DNA of 64,000 nucleotides from Plantactinospora endophytica. GTDB lineage: Bacteria; Actinomycetota; Actinomycetes; Mycobacteriales; Micromonosporaceae. Position numbers and translations under genes: made by a program. The stretch is from assembly GCF_016862915.1 (NCBI RefSeq), contig NZ_BONW01000017.1, positions 158,820-222,819 of the forward strand, written 5' to 3'. Under the pieces are notes generated by a model. It made no database searches. It saw nothing but the letters and a program-made list of their open reading frames with translations, and had not been told where the DNA came from. Shown piece by piece: positions 52,206 through 60,816 of the stretch (its first letter is position 1; each line of letters starts with the position of its first letter).

Positions 52206-52751
52206 TCACGACCCGATTTCCCCCCGTCGCCGTCGGGCAATTGCCTGTCGTGCTGTCCGCAAGTGCTCCAGAGCGGTATCGAGATCGTCCTCGTCATCCA
52301 GACTGACACTTGTCGCAGCAAGCGCTTCGTACTGCTCGGCCCGACGGCGTGTTCGGTACGCGAGGAGATCTCGGAGCAGCACTCGGCGATGCGTACCCGC
52401 CCGTTCGAAGGGAATCCTGCCCTGGTCGAGCAACTTGATCAGGGTGGGCCGGCTGACGCCGAGCAGATCGGCAGCCTGCTGCGTGGTCAGCGTCTGCGTC
52501 AGGGGCGCGACCGTCACCGCAAGTCCCTGCCGCAGAGCCTCGACGACCTGCCGAAGCACCTTGTAGACCTCGGACGGAAGCTCTACCTGATCGCCGGGTT
52601 CGGCGCCGGCCAGGAAGTAGCGCGGCCCCGGACGGCCCCTGCCGGCCTCCTCGTGAGCCTTCAGGAAGTCGTAGACCTCGGCGACCTCGCCACCACCCTC
52701 CGGCAGATAGGTCTCCTGCCGGAGGGTGGCCGCGTTCATCTCTTCCCTCAC
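52206..52751 (-). CDS. HTH (excisionase-type) antitoxin of the PIN toxin
   Basis: 181 aa from GTG 52751, or 177 aa from ATG 52739, which has GAGGGAAGAG just before it. Central MerR/excisionase-like HTH (about 90-140: LTTQQAADLLGVSRPTLIKLLDQGRIPFERAGTHRRV, with LRDLLAYR). The C-terminal acidic-then-basic tail (SLDDEDDLDTALEHL, QAIARRRRGE) could wrap the toxin. Typical antitoxin that also represses the operon. Confidence 0.85.
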   Translation of the reverse strand: MREEMNAATLRQETYLPEGGGEVAEVYDFLKAHEEAGRGRPGPRYFLAGAEPGDQVELPSEVYKVLRQVVEALRQGLAVTVAPLTQTLTTQQAADLLGVSRPTLIKLLDQGRIPFERAGTHRRVLLRDLLAYRTRRRAEQYEALAATSVSLDDEDDLDTALEHLRTARQAIARRRRGEIGS

Positions 52752-52854
52752 CGAAACTATCGTAATGGCTTTCGTTTGCTGCGTCTAGCATTCGTCAGCG
52801 TGGGCCGGAGATCGCGCTCTTTCCCTGGAGTAGTGGCTTCACAGGGCGCTGGAA

Positions 52855-52879
52855 CGCCCTACTTCAGGGAAGTAGGGCG
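52855..52879 (-). terminator. Terminator hairpin overlapping the arginine deiminase stop codon
   Basis: CGCCCTACTTC (52855-52865) and GAAGTAGGGCG (52869-52879), perfect 11-bp stem with a 3-nt loop. The stop codon (52859-52861) and the last codons lie inside the stem. Confidence 0.75.
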
Positions 52880-54082
52880 ACCCCGCAGCGGTTCACGGAC
52901 GAGTGGGCAGGACATGCAGCGGGGGCCGCCCCGACCGGAGCCGAGTTCGGAGCCGGCGATCCGGATCACCTCGACGCCGGCCCGTTCGAGCTGCGCGTTG
53001 GTCTCCACGTTCCGCTCGTACGCGACGCAGAGCCGGGGCGCCAGCGCGAGGGTGTTGTTGCCGTCGTCCCACTGCTCGCGTTCCGCCGTCACCGGGTCCA
53101 GGCCGGTGTCGATCACCCGTAGCGTGTCCAGGTCCATCGCGTCCGCCGCCGCCCGCAGGAACGGGGCCGGCCCGTCGAGCTGGAGATCGCCGTCCGCACC
53201 GGCCACCACCGTGTACGCCGACAGCGTGTCGGCGATGTTCGGGTACATCAGCACGGCGTCGACGTCGACCATCGTGCAGACGGTGTCCAGGTGCATGGTG
53301 GCCCGCTCCTGGGCGATCGGCACCACCAGGATGGTGTGCGCCAGCCCCGCGTCGAAGACCCGGCGGGCCAGCCGCTCCGCCCCGGCCGGGGTGGTCCGCT
53401 CGCCGACCCCGACGGCCAGCACCCCCGGGGCGAGCAGCAGTACGTCGCCGCCCTCCAGGTGCTCCAGCCCGGGGCCGTACACGAAGGACGTACCGGCGAA
53501 CCGGGGGTGGTGCCGGTAGATCGCGTCGGTCAGGCTGGTCTCCCGGCCGCGCGCCGGCATGGCCAGGCTGGTCACCGCGGCGTGGTCGCCGATCCAGGTG
53601 GACGAGTCGCGGGTGAAGAGCAGGTTCGGCAGCGGGTCGATCACGAAGTCGAGCCGGTCCATCAGCCGGTAGACCAGGCCGCCGCCCCGGCCGCCGAGCC
53701 GCAGTTCCTCATGGGCGAGGCCGGCGATCAGCACCCCGGCCAGCGCAGCCGGATCGAGGTACGACAGGTGTGCCGCGACCCGCCGCCGCAGCGTGTCGCC
53801 CAGTCGGGGATCGTCGAGTACCCGCTCGGTCATTTCGGCCCGCGCGTCGGCCACGGCCAGCGTCTCGGCGAGTAGGGTTCCGATGTAGAGCACCTCGACG
53901 CCGCGCTCCCGCAGCGCTGCGGCGAAGGCGTCGTGCTCCTCCTGCGCCCGCCCGACCCACGGGATCGCGTCGAAGAGGAGCGAGTCGTTGTTCCGGGGCG
54001 TGAGTCGGGCGAGCTCAGGTCCGGGACGATGCAGGAGTACGGTGCCGAGACGCCCAACCTCGCTGTCCACGAAATGGGTCAT
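52859..54082 (-). CDS. arcA: Arginine deiminase
   Basis: 407 aa from ATG 54082 (family start [23 protein letters not shown]). Guanidino-modifying fold: [50 protein letters not shown] (catalytic His), [10 protein letters not shown], and the catalytic Cys389 in [10 protein letters not shown]. Hydrolyses arginine to citrulline and ammonia. Ornithine carbamoyltransferase and carbamate kinase genes are not adjacent, so it is a stand-alone gene here. Confidence 0.93.
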   Translation of the reverse strand: MTHFVDSEVGRLGTVLLHRPGPELARLTPRNNDSLLFDAIPWVGRAQEEHDAFAAALRERGVEVLYIGTLLAETLAVADARAEMTERVLDDPRLGDTLRRRVAAHLSYLDPAALAGVLIAGLAHEELRLGGRGGGLVYRLMDRLDFVIDPLPNLLFTRDSSTWIGDHAAVTSLAMPARGRETSLTDAIYRHHPRFAGTSFVYGPGLEHLEGGDVLLLAPGVLAVGVGERTTPAGAERLARRVFDAGLAHTILVVPIAQERATMHLDTVCTMVDVDAVLMYPNIADTLSAYTVVAGADGDLQLDGPAPFLRAAADAMDLDTLRVIDTGLDPVTAEREQWDDGNNTLALAPRLCVAYERNVETNAQLERAGVEVIRIAGSELGSGRGGPRCMSCPLVREPLRGRPTSLK

Positions 54083-54246
54083 CTTCGCAGCGTAGGGCAG
54101 CAGTTGGCGCCATCCGGGAAAAAGGGCTTTGGGTGAATAGGGCATTCATCCACACTCACTCCGGCGCTTCGACTTGCCGACCCCTAGGACTGGCCACGTA
54201 CCGTAGTGAGGAGATAACTTCGAGGGACCTTTTGCCGGAGGTCACG

Positions 54247-54984
54247 ATGACTGTCTTTCCTGCACGCTCAGCAGTACCCGCCGCTCGAGCCCTCCCACCC
54301 GCGCCGGGCAACCCGCTTCCTACCCTGGAGGCCGTGCGACCCACCCCGATGGACTGGGCCCGTCGACGCCGCCAGGAGCGGGACACCCGCCGGATCGAGG
54401 CGGCCGGTGCCCGGGCGCTCAGCCGACTCGACCACCTCGGTCCATCGTGGCACGTGGTCGACTGGCCGCGTACCGAGATGACCGAGTCGAGCATGCTCGA
54501 CCTGGACTACCGGTCCCGGGACGAGCGCGCGGGCTTCCTCGCGATCGGCCCCAGCGGCCTCTTCGCGGTCACCGTTGCCGACCACGGTCGGTCCCGGGTG
54601 CTGATCGCCGGGGACGTCGTGCAGATCAACGGCAAGCGACCGGCGTACGTGTCGGAGGCGCGGCGGGACGCGAAGCGGGCCGCGAAGGCGCTCTCCAACG
54701 CGGTCGGCCTGACCATCCCGGTCACCCCGGTGCTGACCTTCGTCGGCTCCGGCGTGATCAGCGTGTACGGACTGCCCAAGGAGTGCCTGGTGGCGACCCA
54801 CCGGGAACTCGACCGGCTGCTCGTCGCGGGCGGCAACCGGATCAGCGCCGCCACCGCGGAGAAGCTGTCCCGGGTCGCCCAGTCCCCCTCCACCTGGCTG
54901 AACGCCCCGTACCGCTCGGCGGCGGACTACCGGTGGTACGAGGAGGGCCGAACGGCGGCTGACAAGGCCGCCGGTCGCCGGTAG
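54247..54984 (+). CDS. NERD-like nuclease-related protein
   Basis: 245 aa from ATG 54247 with GGAGG five bases upstream. The region about 55-170 resembles a NERD/PD-(D/E)XK domain: ARALSRLDHLGPSWHVVDWP, LDYRSRDERAGFLAIGPSGLFAVTVAD, VVQINGKRPAYVSEARRDAKRAAKALS, VTPVLTFVGSGVISVYGLP. The usual catalytic Asp/Glu-x-Lys triad is not clearly intact (Lys is absent where AVTVAD occurs), so it may be non-catalytic. Moderately sure of the fold only. Confidence 0.7.
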   Translation: MTVFPARSAVPAARALPPAPGNPLPTLEAVRPTPMDWARRRRQERDTRRIEAAGARALSRLDHLGPSWHVVDWPRTEMTESSMLDLDYRSRDERAGFLAIGPSGLFAVTVADHGRSRVLIAGDVVQINGKRPAYVSEARRDAKRAAKALSNAVGLTIPVTPVLTFVGSGVISVYGLPKECLVATHRELDRLLVAGGNRISAATAEKLSRVAQSPSTWLNAPYRSAADYRWYEEGRTAADKAAGRR

Positions 54985-55162
54985 CGTCACGATCCGACGC
55001 CACCCGTCGGGCGGCGCCCAGCCGCCGCCCCCGGGGGGCGCGGGGTGTGGGCCGCACCGGCGGGGGCTGCGGAACGGCCTCACCTGCCGGTACACCGCGG
55101 GGGTCGCGACTCCCGGGACGTACCGGATAGCGTGGGGTGTGGTGCGGCAAATAGGAGGCGCG

Positions 55163-55657
55163 GTGGCCCACGTCGAGCTCTCGATCTCGGAGGCATTCCC
55201 GACCCAGGCGACCTCGTCGCTGGAGCACGGGTCCACCGGCTTCGACGACGTCGACGGTCGAGGCCACCTCGACGGCCTCAGCCGGTGGTCCGAGACGGTC
55301 TCCACAGCCGCCGAGCCGTGCCTGCTGATCGACCGGGACACCACCATCGCCGCCGTCTCCACATCCTGTTGCCAACTGCTCGGCCTCGGCCGCCCGTTCG
55401 ACGCGCTCGGCCGGCCGCTGCTCGGCAGCGAGCTGCGACTGCTCGACTTCACCGCCGCCCGGGGCGACCTCACCGAGCAGGACGTCGACAAGATCCCACC
55501 GCTGCTCGCCCTGCACTCGGGCCGGCTCGCCCGCGGGCTGCTCCGGGTGCGGTGCCCCGAGATCGAGGGGCCGGACGCCACCGTCGACGCGATCGCCACG
55601 CCGATCCTCACCGACGGCCAGGTCGCCGGCTCGCTGACCTTCTTCTCGGAAGTCTGA
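55163..55657 (+). CDS. PAS-domain-like protein
   Basis: 164 aa from GTG 55163, chosen for AGGAGG at 55153-55158; an upstream GTG at 55139 is less likely. The central part (about 45-155) looks like one PAS domain: SETVSTAAEPCLLIDRDTTIAAVSTSCCQLLGL, then PLLGSELRLLDFTAARG and a final DAIATPILTDGQVAGSLTFFSEV beta strand pair. No output domain, so it may act by protein-protein contact. Confidence 0.7.
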   Translation: MAHVELSISEAFPTQATSSLEHGSTGFDDVDGRGHLDGLSRWSETVSTAAEPCLLIDRDTTIAAVSTSCCQLLGLGRPFDALGRPLLGSELRLLDFTAARGDLTEQDVDKIPPLLALHSGRLARGLLRVRCPEIEGPDATVDAIATPILTDGQVAGSLTFFSEV

Positions 55658-55892
55658 GCACCACCTCTCGCCAGCCGGCCGCAGCGCCCACGTCTCGCGC
55701 CGCAGCCCGAGCCGCCGCCTCTCCCGGGCCACCCCGAACACGGCGCCGTTCGCGGGGCAGCCCTGAACGTCGCCTTTCGGGCGGTTGAACATCGCCCGTC
55801 GCGGAGGTCCGAGCAGCGGCCGGGCGGGTGACGCACGTCGCGATCCGGCGTTCCGACCGGGCGTCGGTCTTGGGCCGATGCCGCAGCCCCCG

Positions 55893-55898
55893 TAGGGT
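55893..55898 (+). promoter_or_regulatory. -10 element TAGGGT, leaderless ACT gene
   Basis: Six bases before ATG 55905. Confidence 0.5.
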
Positions 55899-55904
55899 CT
55901 CCTC

Positions 55905-56294
55905 ATGCTGGACATCGCTCTGCTGCCGGAGGAGTACGCCGTGTGCCGGCTCCCCGCCGGCTCACCGGTGCCGGCCGGTCTGCTCAACCCTCCGGCGGAT
56001 TCCGGCGTCGTGTCGGTCACCCGGACCGGCGACGAACTGTCGATCATCTGCCCGGCCGACCAGGTGCCGGCCGACGCCACCGTGCAGACCCCGTGGCGCT
56101 GCCTGCGGGTGGCCGGTCCGCTCGACCTGGCCCTGACCGGGATCCTCGCCTCCCTGGTCGTGCCGCTGGCCGACGCCCGGGTGAACATCGTGGCGTTCTC
56201 GACGTACGACACCGACTACCTGCTGGTCCCCTCGGTACGGCTAGCCGAGGCGCTGGAGGCGCTGCGGCAGTTCGGACACCGGATCACCACCTGA
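55905..56294 (+). CDS. ACT-domain protein (CASTOR-like ACT_7)
   Basis: 129 aa. N-terminal beta part (EEYAVCRLPAGSPVP, SVTRTGDELSIICPADQVP) and C-terminal ACT domain (RVAGPLDLALTGILASLVVPLADARVNIVAFSTYDTDYLLVPSVRLAEALEALRQFGH). Small stand-alone ACT proteins bind amino acids and regulate. It lies upstream of a lipoprotein and of prephenate dehydratase, another ACT protein. Confidence 0.88.
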   Translation: MLDIALLPEEYAVCRLPAGSPVPAGLLNPPADSGVVSVTRTGDELSIICPADQVPADATVQTPWRCLRVAGPLDLALTGILASLVVPLADARVNIVAFSTYDTDYLLVPSVRLAEALEALRQFGHRITT

Positions 56295-56364
56295 GGCGGG
56301 GTCGATGATCGCGACGCCCTACCATTGGCGGGGCCATCCGCCGCACCACCCACGGCAGCCATCT

Positions 56365-56946
56365 ATGCCCGAGGACCCGGCCGTGCTCCGTCTCCCGTCG
56401 CCCGACCGCACCACCGGCCGTCGCCGTGCCGTCGGCGCCCCGCTCGCCCGGCTGGCCGCCCCGCTCGCCCTGGCCGGCTGCCTCACCCTGACGGCGGCCT
56501 GCGGAGTGCCGCCCGAACTCGAACAGCCGCAGGCCACCCCCACCCGGCCGACGCCCTCCCCGACGGCCACCGCGAGCGGCGTACCGACGCCCGGGCCGAG
56601 CCTGCCGGCGACGCCGACGCCGAGCCCCAGCGGGCTGGCCGCGTGTCCGGGCGGCCGACCGAGCCGGGACCAGGTGATCGCACTGCTGCGTCGCACCGCG
56701 AACCTGCCCCGATCCGGCCGGGTCACCTTCGACACGGGACCGCTCTGCGTCGAGGACTGGCAGTACAGCGTCGTGTCGATGGCCGACCGGGAGCCGTTGC
56801 AGGCGGTGACCCGGGGCCGGCCCGGCAACCTGCGGCTGGTCACCGCCGGCTCCGACGTCTGCAACATCACCGTCCGGGCCGAGGCGCCGCCGATACTCCG
56901 GACGAGGGTGTGTGACGCGCCCCCGCCGTTCGGCGGCGGTTTGTAG
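56365..56946 (+). CDS. Lipoprotein, hypothetical
   Basis: 193 aa from ATG 56365. Basic start, hydrophobic core (LARLAAPLALAGCLTLTAA) and lipobox LTAAC at about residue 46, so exported and lipid-anchored. A Pro/Thr/Ser linker (about 50-90) and a C-terminal domain with Cys in ACPGGRPSRDQVIALLRRTAN, LCVEDWQYSVV, SDVCNIT and VCDAPPP, four Cys consistent with disulfides. Function unknown. Confidence 0.8.
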   Translation: MPEDPAVLRLPSPDRTTGRRRAVGAPLARLAAPLALAGCLTLTAACGVPPELEQPQATPTRPTPSPTATASGVPTPGPSLPATPTPSPSGLAACPGGRPSRDQVIALLRRTANLPRSGRVTFDTGPLCVEDWQYSVVSMADREPLQAVTRGRPGNLRLVTAGSDVCNITVRAEAPPILRTRVCDAPPPFGGGL

Positions 56947-56949
56947 GCT
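56944..56949 (+). promoter_or_regulatory. -10 element TAGGCT, leaderless pheA
   Basis: Seven bases before ATG 56957. It overlaps the stop TAG of the lipoprotein gene. Confidence 0.5.
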
Positions 56950-56956
56950 GGACGGC

Positions 56957-57913
56957 ATGCCCGGAACACCGCCGACCCGCTTCGTCTTCCTCGGACCCGA
57001 GGGGACCTTCGCCGAGCAGGCGTTGCGGACCATCCCGGCCGCCGAACGCGGCTCGCGTACGCCGGCGCGCAGCGTTCCGGAGGCGCTGGACGCGGTACGC
57101 GCCGGTGACGCCGACGCCGCACTGGTACCGCTGGAGAACTCCATCGGCGGCGCCGTCGCGGTGACCCTCGACGAGATGGTCGACGGCGAGCCGCTGGTGA
57201 TCACCCGCGAGGTGGTGCTGCCGGTCGAGTTCGTGCTCGCCGCCCCGGCCGGCCGGAGCCTCGCCGAGGTGCACACCGTGGCGGCCCATCCGCAGGCGTC
57301 CACCCAGTGCCGGCGCTGGCTGCGCGAGCACCTGCCCGACGCGGTGGTGGTGGACGTGCTCTCCAACGCGGCGGCAGCCGCCGCGGCGGCGAACGGCGAG
57401 CAGGACGCGGCGGTCTGCGCGCCGATCAGCGCCGGCCGGCAGCGGCTGGCCACGCTCGCGGACAAGATCGCCGACCATGACGACGCGGTGACCAGGTTCG
57501 TGCTGCTCAGCCGGCCGGGCCCACCGCCGCCCCGGACCGGCGACGACCTGACCTCGCTGGCCGTCTACATCGCGCACGACCGGGTCGGTGCGCTGCTCGC
57601 CGTGCTGATGGAACTCGCGGTACGCGGGGTCAACCTGACCCGGATCGAGTCCCGGCCCACCGGCGAGGCGCTCGGCAGGTACGCCTTCTTCCTGGACTGC
57701 ACCGGGCACGTCGCGGACGACCGGGTCGGCGAGGCGCTCCAGGGGCTGCGCAGGATCTGTGCGGAGGTGCGCTTCCTGGGGTCGTACCCGAGGCATCGCG
57801 GGACCACGGCGATGGCCGAGCGGCCGGTCCCGGCGCCGGCCGGGCTCTCCGACGGCGACTACGCCGACGCGGCGGCCTGGCTCTCCCGGCTGCGGACCGG
57901 CGAACTCGCCTGA
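56957..57913 (+). CDS. pheA: Prephenate dehydratase
   Basis: 318 aa. Catalytic domain with FLGPEGTFAEQAL, DAALVPLENSIGGAV and the Thr-containing TRFVLLSRPG; C-terminal ACT domain (SLAVYIAHDRVGALLAVLMELAVRGVNLTRIESRPTG, YAFFLDCTGH) for phenylalanine feedback. Converts prephenate to phenylpyruvate in phenylalanine synthesis. No chorismate mutase domain, as in other actinobacteria. Confidence 0.94.
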   Translation: MPGTPPTRFVFLGPEGTFAEQALRTIPAAERGSRTPARSVPEALDAVRAGDADAALVPLENSIGGAVAVTLDEMVDGEPLVITREVVLPVEFVLAAPAGRSLAEVHTVAAHPQASTQCRRWLREHLPDAVVVDVLSNAAAAAAAANGEQDAAVCAPISAGRQRLATLADKIADHDDAVTRFVLLSRPGPPPPRTGDDLTSLAVYIAHDRVGALLAVLMELAVRGVNLTRIESRPTGEALGRYAFFLDCTGHVADDRVGEALQGLRRICAEVRFLGSYPRHRGTTAMAERPVPAPAGLSDGDYADAAAWLSRLRTGELA

Positions 57914-57923
57914 ACCGACGGCT

Positions 57924-57948
57924 CGGGGCGCCCGGACCGGGCGCCCCG
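57924..57948. terminator. Bidirectional terminator after pheA
   Basis: CGGGGCGCCCGG, one central A, CCGGGCGCCCCG: perfect 12-bp arms between the convergent pheA and AIM24 genes. Confidence 0.8.
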
Positions 57949-57952
57949 AAGG

Positions 57953-57988
57953 CCGGAGTCAGTCCAGCAGCCGGAGTCAGTCCAGCAG
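57953..57988. repeat. 18-bp perfect tandem duplication with the AIM24 stop codon
   Basis: CCGGAGTCAGTCCAGCAG at 57953-57970 and again at 57971-57988. The second copy contains the used stop (TCA, 57977-57979) of the minus-strand gene; the first has the same TCA beyond it. Confidence 0.95.
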
Positions 57989-58705
57989 TTGGTTGAGCAG
58001 TCCGCCGCCGCCGCTCTGTTCCTGGCGGCCCATGCCCTGGATCGGCGGCTCCTCGGACGGCTGCACGATCACGAAGCCCTGCCCGGCGAAGCTCATCGTG
58101 TACGCCTCACCGGTACGCCGGCCGAGCAGCGTGCCGAGGCCGAGCTGCTCGGCCCGGTGGTAGCCGGTCTGCAGGTTCGCCGACCAGCAGACCGCCGCCT
58201 GCGGGTCGACGTACGTCGGCGCGTCGACGTTTAGCACCACCGGGGTGCCCTTGGTGGTGATGGCGATCCGGCCGTAGCCGCTGAAAACGCAGTTGAACAG
58301 GCCGGACGACGACATCATGCCGGCGCCGCCGACCATCTTGATGTCGTACTGCAGGGTGGAGTCGAAGGCGAGCACGCTGGAGCCGTTGATCGACAGTGCG
58401 TCGCCCGGCTCCAGGTCGATGATGTGCACGTCGGCGGCGTAGTCGGCGAGGAAGACGTCGCCCCGCCCGCTGATCCTCATCAGCGGTACGCCCTCGCCGG
58501 TCAGCTTCTGCTTGAGAAACTTGCCGAGCCCGCCCGAGCCCAGTGCCTGGAACTGCACCTGCCCCTGGTACGCGACCATGGAGCCGACCCGGGCCATCGC
58601 CTCGCCGTTGAGTTCGATCTTCAACATCTTGGAGTTCTGCAGCCGCATGCCCGGCTGGTGGGACTCCTTCTCCAGGTTCTCTGCCGAGAACAGCGCGCTG
58701 CGCAT
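57977..58705 (-). CDS. AIM24 family protein
   Basis: 242 aa from ATG 58705. All-beta TRAP-like fold of AIM24: MLKIELNGEAMARVGSMVAYQG, GEGVPLMRISGRGDVFLADYAADVHIIDLEPGD, GLFNCVFSGYGRIAITTKGTPV, QAAVCWSANLQ. C-terminal GGGGLLNQLLD. Cytoplasmic, function unclear in bacteria; a similar mitochondrial protein affects membrane organisation. Probably its own transcription unit. Confidence 0.9.
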   Translation of the reverse strand: MRSALFSAENLEKESHQPGMRLQNSKMLKIELNGEAMARVGSMVAYQGQVQFQALGSGGLGKFLKQKLTGEGVPLMRISGRGDVFLADYAADVHIIDLEPGDALSINGSSVLAFDSTLQYDIKMVGGAGMMSSSGLFNCVFSGYGRIAITTKGTPVVLNVDAPTYVDPQAAVCWSANLQTGYHRAEQLGLGTLLGRRTGEAYTMSFAGQGFVIVQPSEEPPIQGMGRQEQSGGGGLLNQLLD

Positions 58706-58788
58706 CACGTGCCTCCTGACGGGTGGAGGACCGAGGGTAGGCAACCGGCGCAACCAGGCAGTTCCCGGGGTGTGTTCGTTTCCGGTGG

Positions 58789-59142
58789 TCAGCCCCAGCC
58801 GAGGTCGTGCAGCCGGTCGTCGTCGATGCCGAAGTGGTGGGCGATCTCGTGCACGACCGTGATCGCGACCTCCTCGACGACGTCGTCCTCGGTGTCGCAG
58901 ACCCGCAGGATCGGCCGGCGGTAGATGAAGATCCGGTCGGGCAGTACGCCCGCGTAGTCCCAGCCCCGGCTGGTCAGCGCGTGGCCCTCGTACAGGCCGA
59001 GCAGTTCGGGGCCGTCCGCTGGCGAGTCGTCCTCGACCAGGATGACGACGTTGCTCATCAGGTTGAGCAGTTCCTCCGGCACCTCGTCGAGTGCCTCGGC
59101 GACCAGTTCCTCGAAACGTTCGCGGTTCATCTCGACCGGCAC
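58789..59142 (-). CDS. Metallopeptidase-like zincin (MetX-type short family)
   Basis: 117 aa from GTG 59142 (ATG 59130 is an alternative). Small zincin with the motif HEIAHHFGIDD at residues 98-108: two His ligands (98, 102) and catalytic Glu99, third ligand probably Asp108 or His97-side region. Preceded by DEVPEELLNLMSNVVILVEDD and GVLPDRIFIYRRP. Common stand-alone family of unknown substrate in actinobacteria. Confidence 0.9.
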   Translation of the reverse strand: MPVEMNRERFEELVAEALDEVPEELLNLMSNVVILVEDDSPADGPELLGLYEGHALTSRGWDYAGVLPDRIFIYRRPILRVCDTEDDVVEEVAITVVHEIAHHFGIDDDRLHDLGWG

Positions 59143-59278
59143 CGCCCAATTGTGCCGTACCGGACCGGCACGGGCGATCGCGATGATCAGGGCCGACGGC
59201 GCCGCACGCGGCGGTACGCCGGATCGCGCCCTGACCACCGCGACCGGAGGACGGGTGGCGGGGAGCCCGCCGGGAGAA

Positions 59279-59710
59279 TCAGGCGGAGAGGCGGGCGTTC
59301 AGCGAGATCTCGGCACCCGGCGAGAGCAGCCGGGAGATCGGGCAGCCCGCCTTGGCGGCCTCGGCCAGCTTGTTGAACTCGGCCTCGTCGATCCCCGGCA
59401 CGTCGCCGACGGTGTCGAGGTCGATCCGGGTCACCGTCATGCCCGCGTCGGTCTTGTCGAGGTGCACCTGGGCGGTGGTCTCGACGGAGGTCGGCGTGAA
59501 TCCGGCGTCGGCGAGGGCCTTGGAGAAGGCCATCGAGAAGCAGCCGGCGTGCGCGGCACCGATCAGCTCCTCCGGGTTGGTGCCCTCGCCCTCCTCGAAG
59601 CGGGACTTGAACGAGTAGTTCCCCTGCAGTCCGCCCTTGCCGGTGCGGATCGTGCCGGAACCTTCGGTGAGATTGCCCTGCCAGCGGGCGGATGCGGTGC
59701 GGATAGGCAT
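59279..59710 (-). CDS. osmC: OsmC family peroxiredoxin
   Basis: 143 aa. Catalytic Cys57 (GAAHAGCFSMAFS) and Cys123 (AGCPISRLLS) with Arg22/Glu48-type residues present (SGTIRTG, NPEELIGA). OsmC proteins reduce organic hydroperoxides with dihydrolipoamide or thiols. Monocistronic. Confidence 0.93.
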   Translation of the reverse strand: MPIRTASARWQGNLTEGSGTIRTGKGGLQGNYSFKSRFEEGEGTNPEELIGAAHAGCFSMAFSKALADAGFTPTSVETTAQVHLDKTDAGMTVTRIDLDTVGDVPGIDEAEFNKLAEAAKAGCPISRLLSPGAEISLNARLSA

Positions 59711-59849
59711 GGTGCCGACGCTAGCTCAAAGCGACCCCCGGCGCGACGACCCCGGCCCGGGACGCGGATCACCCGGCCCGCGCCACGGCGCTGGTCGGCC
59801 CCTGCTGTGCCATCATCGATCCAGGAGCCCGCCGTGGAAGGGGTCAGCG

Positions 59850-60695
59850 ATGCCCGACGACGTCTCCATCCCGCGCCAGGACGGATCCGTCCCCCGCCGG
59901 GAGGGTCCGGACGGACGTCGGGACGCCGGCGGGGAGGATCCGGCGCCGTCGGGCGGGGCCACCGACACCACACCGGACGGTGCCGGCGTCGTGTCGTGGG
60001 GCGACCCACCGCGTACCGGTGGGCGGGCCGGGCTGATGCTGCACCGGCTCGGTCGGGACGGTCGGCTGGTACCGGTGGTCGGCGTGGCCGGAGCAGGGGC
60101 GGTCTTCGCCTCACTGGTCGGCGACTGGGCGGTCACCAGCATGACGGTCGAGGGCGCCGAGAGTTCGGTCACGCTGGGCAGCGGTGTGGCGGACATGTCG
60201 GGGTTCGGCACGGCGTACCTGGTCGGGGTCTTCGGAGTGGTCGGCTGCCTGGCACTGGTGTTCTTCGGCTCGCCCCGGGTACGCCACGACGCCCGGGTCG
60301 CCGGGCTGGCCGTGGCCGGGGCGGTGCTCGGCGTACTGTTCGCCACCGCCGGCTCGCTCGACACCCTGGCCGACCGCTGGCAGATGTACGGCCAACTCGA
60401 CGGGATGACCATCGAGTACGGCCAGGGCCTGGTGATGGCGTACGTCGGCACCGGCGGGCTCGGGCTGGCCCTGCTGCTCGCCGGGCGCTTCGTCCGGCGT
60501 TCCGCCGCCGAGCCGGCACCGGCCGCCGAGCCGGGCACGCCCGCCCCGACCGGACAGGTGCCGCCGCAGGAGGAGTCCGACTGGCCGTGGCGGCGACCCC
60601 GGGCGGCCTCCGCGCCGGAGGTACCCGACGACGATGACGGCCGTCCGCCGCCGATCGACCTGACGGTGACCCCGACGAAGCCGTTCGCGCACTGA
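59850..60695 (+). CDS. Membrane protein with disordered ends
   Basis: 281 aa from ATG 59850 with GGAAGGGG upstream. Disordered acidic N-terminus (about 1-70), four membrane helices ([85 protein letters not shown]) and a Pro/Asp-rich tail. An extracytoplasmic loop [23 protein letters not shown] lies after the first helix. No known family. Confidence 0.7.
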   Translation: MPDDVSIPRQDGSVPRREGPDGRRDAGGEDPAPSGGATDTTPDGAGVVSWGDPPRTGGRAGLMLHRLGRDGRLVPVVGVAGAGAVFASLVGDWAVTSMTVEGAESSVTLGSGVADMSGFGTAYLVGVFGVVGCLALVFFGSPRVRHDARVAGLAVAGAVLGVLFATAGSLDTLADRWQMYGQLDGMTIEYGQGLVMAYVGTGGLGLALLLAGRFVRRSAAEPAPAAEPGTPAPTGQVPPQEESDWPWRRPRAASAPEVPDDDDGRPPPIDLTVTPTKPFAH

Positions 60696-60802
60696 CCGGC
60701 GCTCCGTCGGCACCGGCTCGGCGCGGCGGCGACGGCTGACCGTGCCCGCGCTGACGGCCCGGGACGGGCGTATCTCGATACACCCGCCCCGGCACGCACC
60801 GG

Positions 60803-60808
60803 TAGGCT
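60803..60808 (+). promoter_or_regulatory. -10 element TAGGCT before serS
   Basis: Eight bases before GTG 60817 with no ribosome binding site. Confidence 0.4.
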
Positions 60809-60816
60809 CGGTTCTC

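Noticed and set aside
51581..52751. PIN/HTH pair as part of a phage or island
   Set aside because: Flanks are ordinary chromosomal genes and no integrase, att-like repeat or composition shift is visible.
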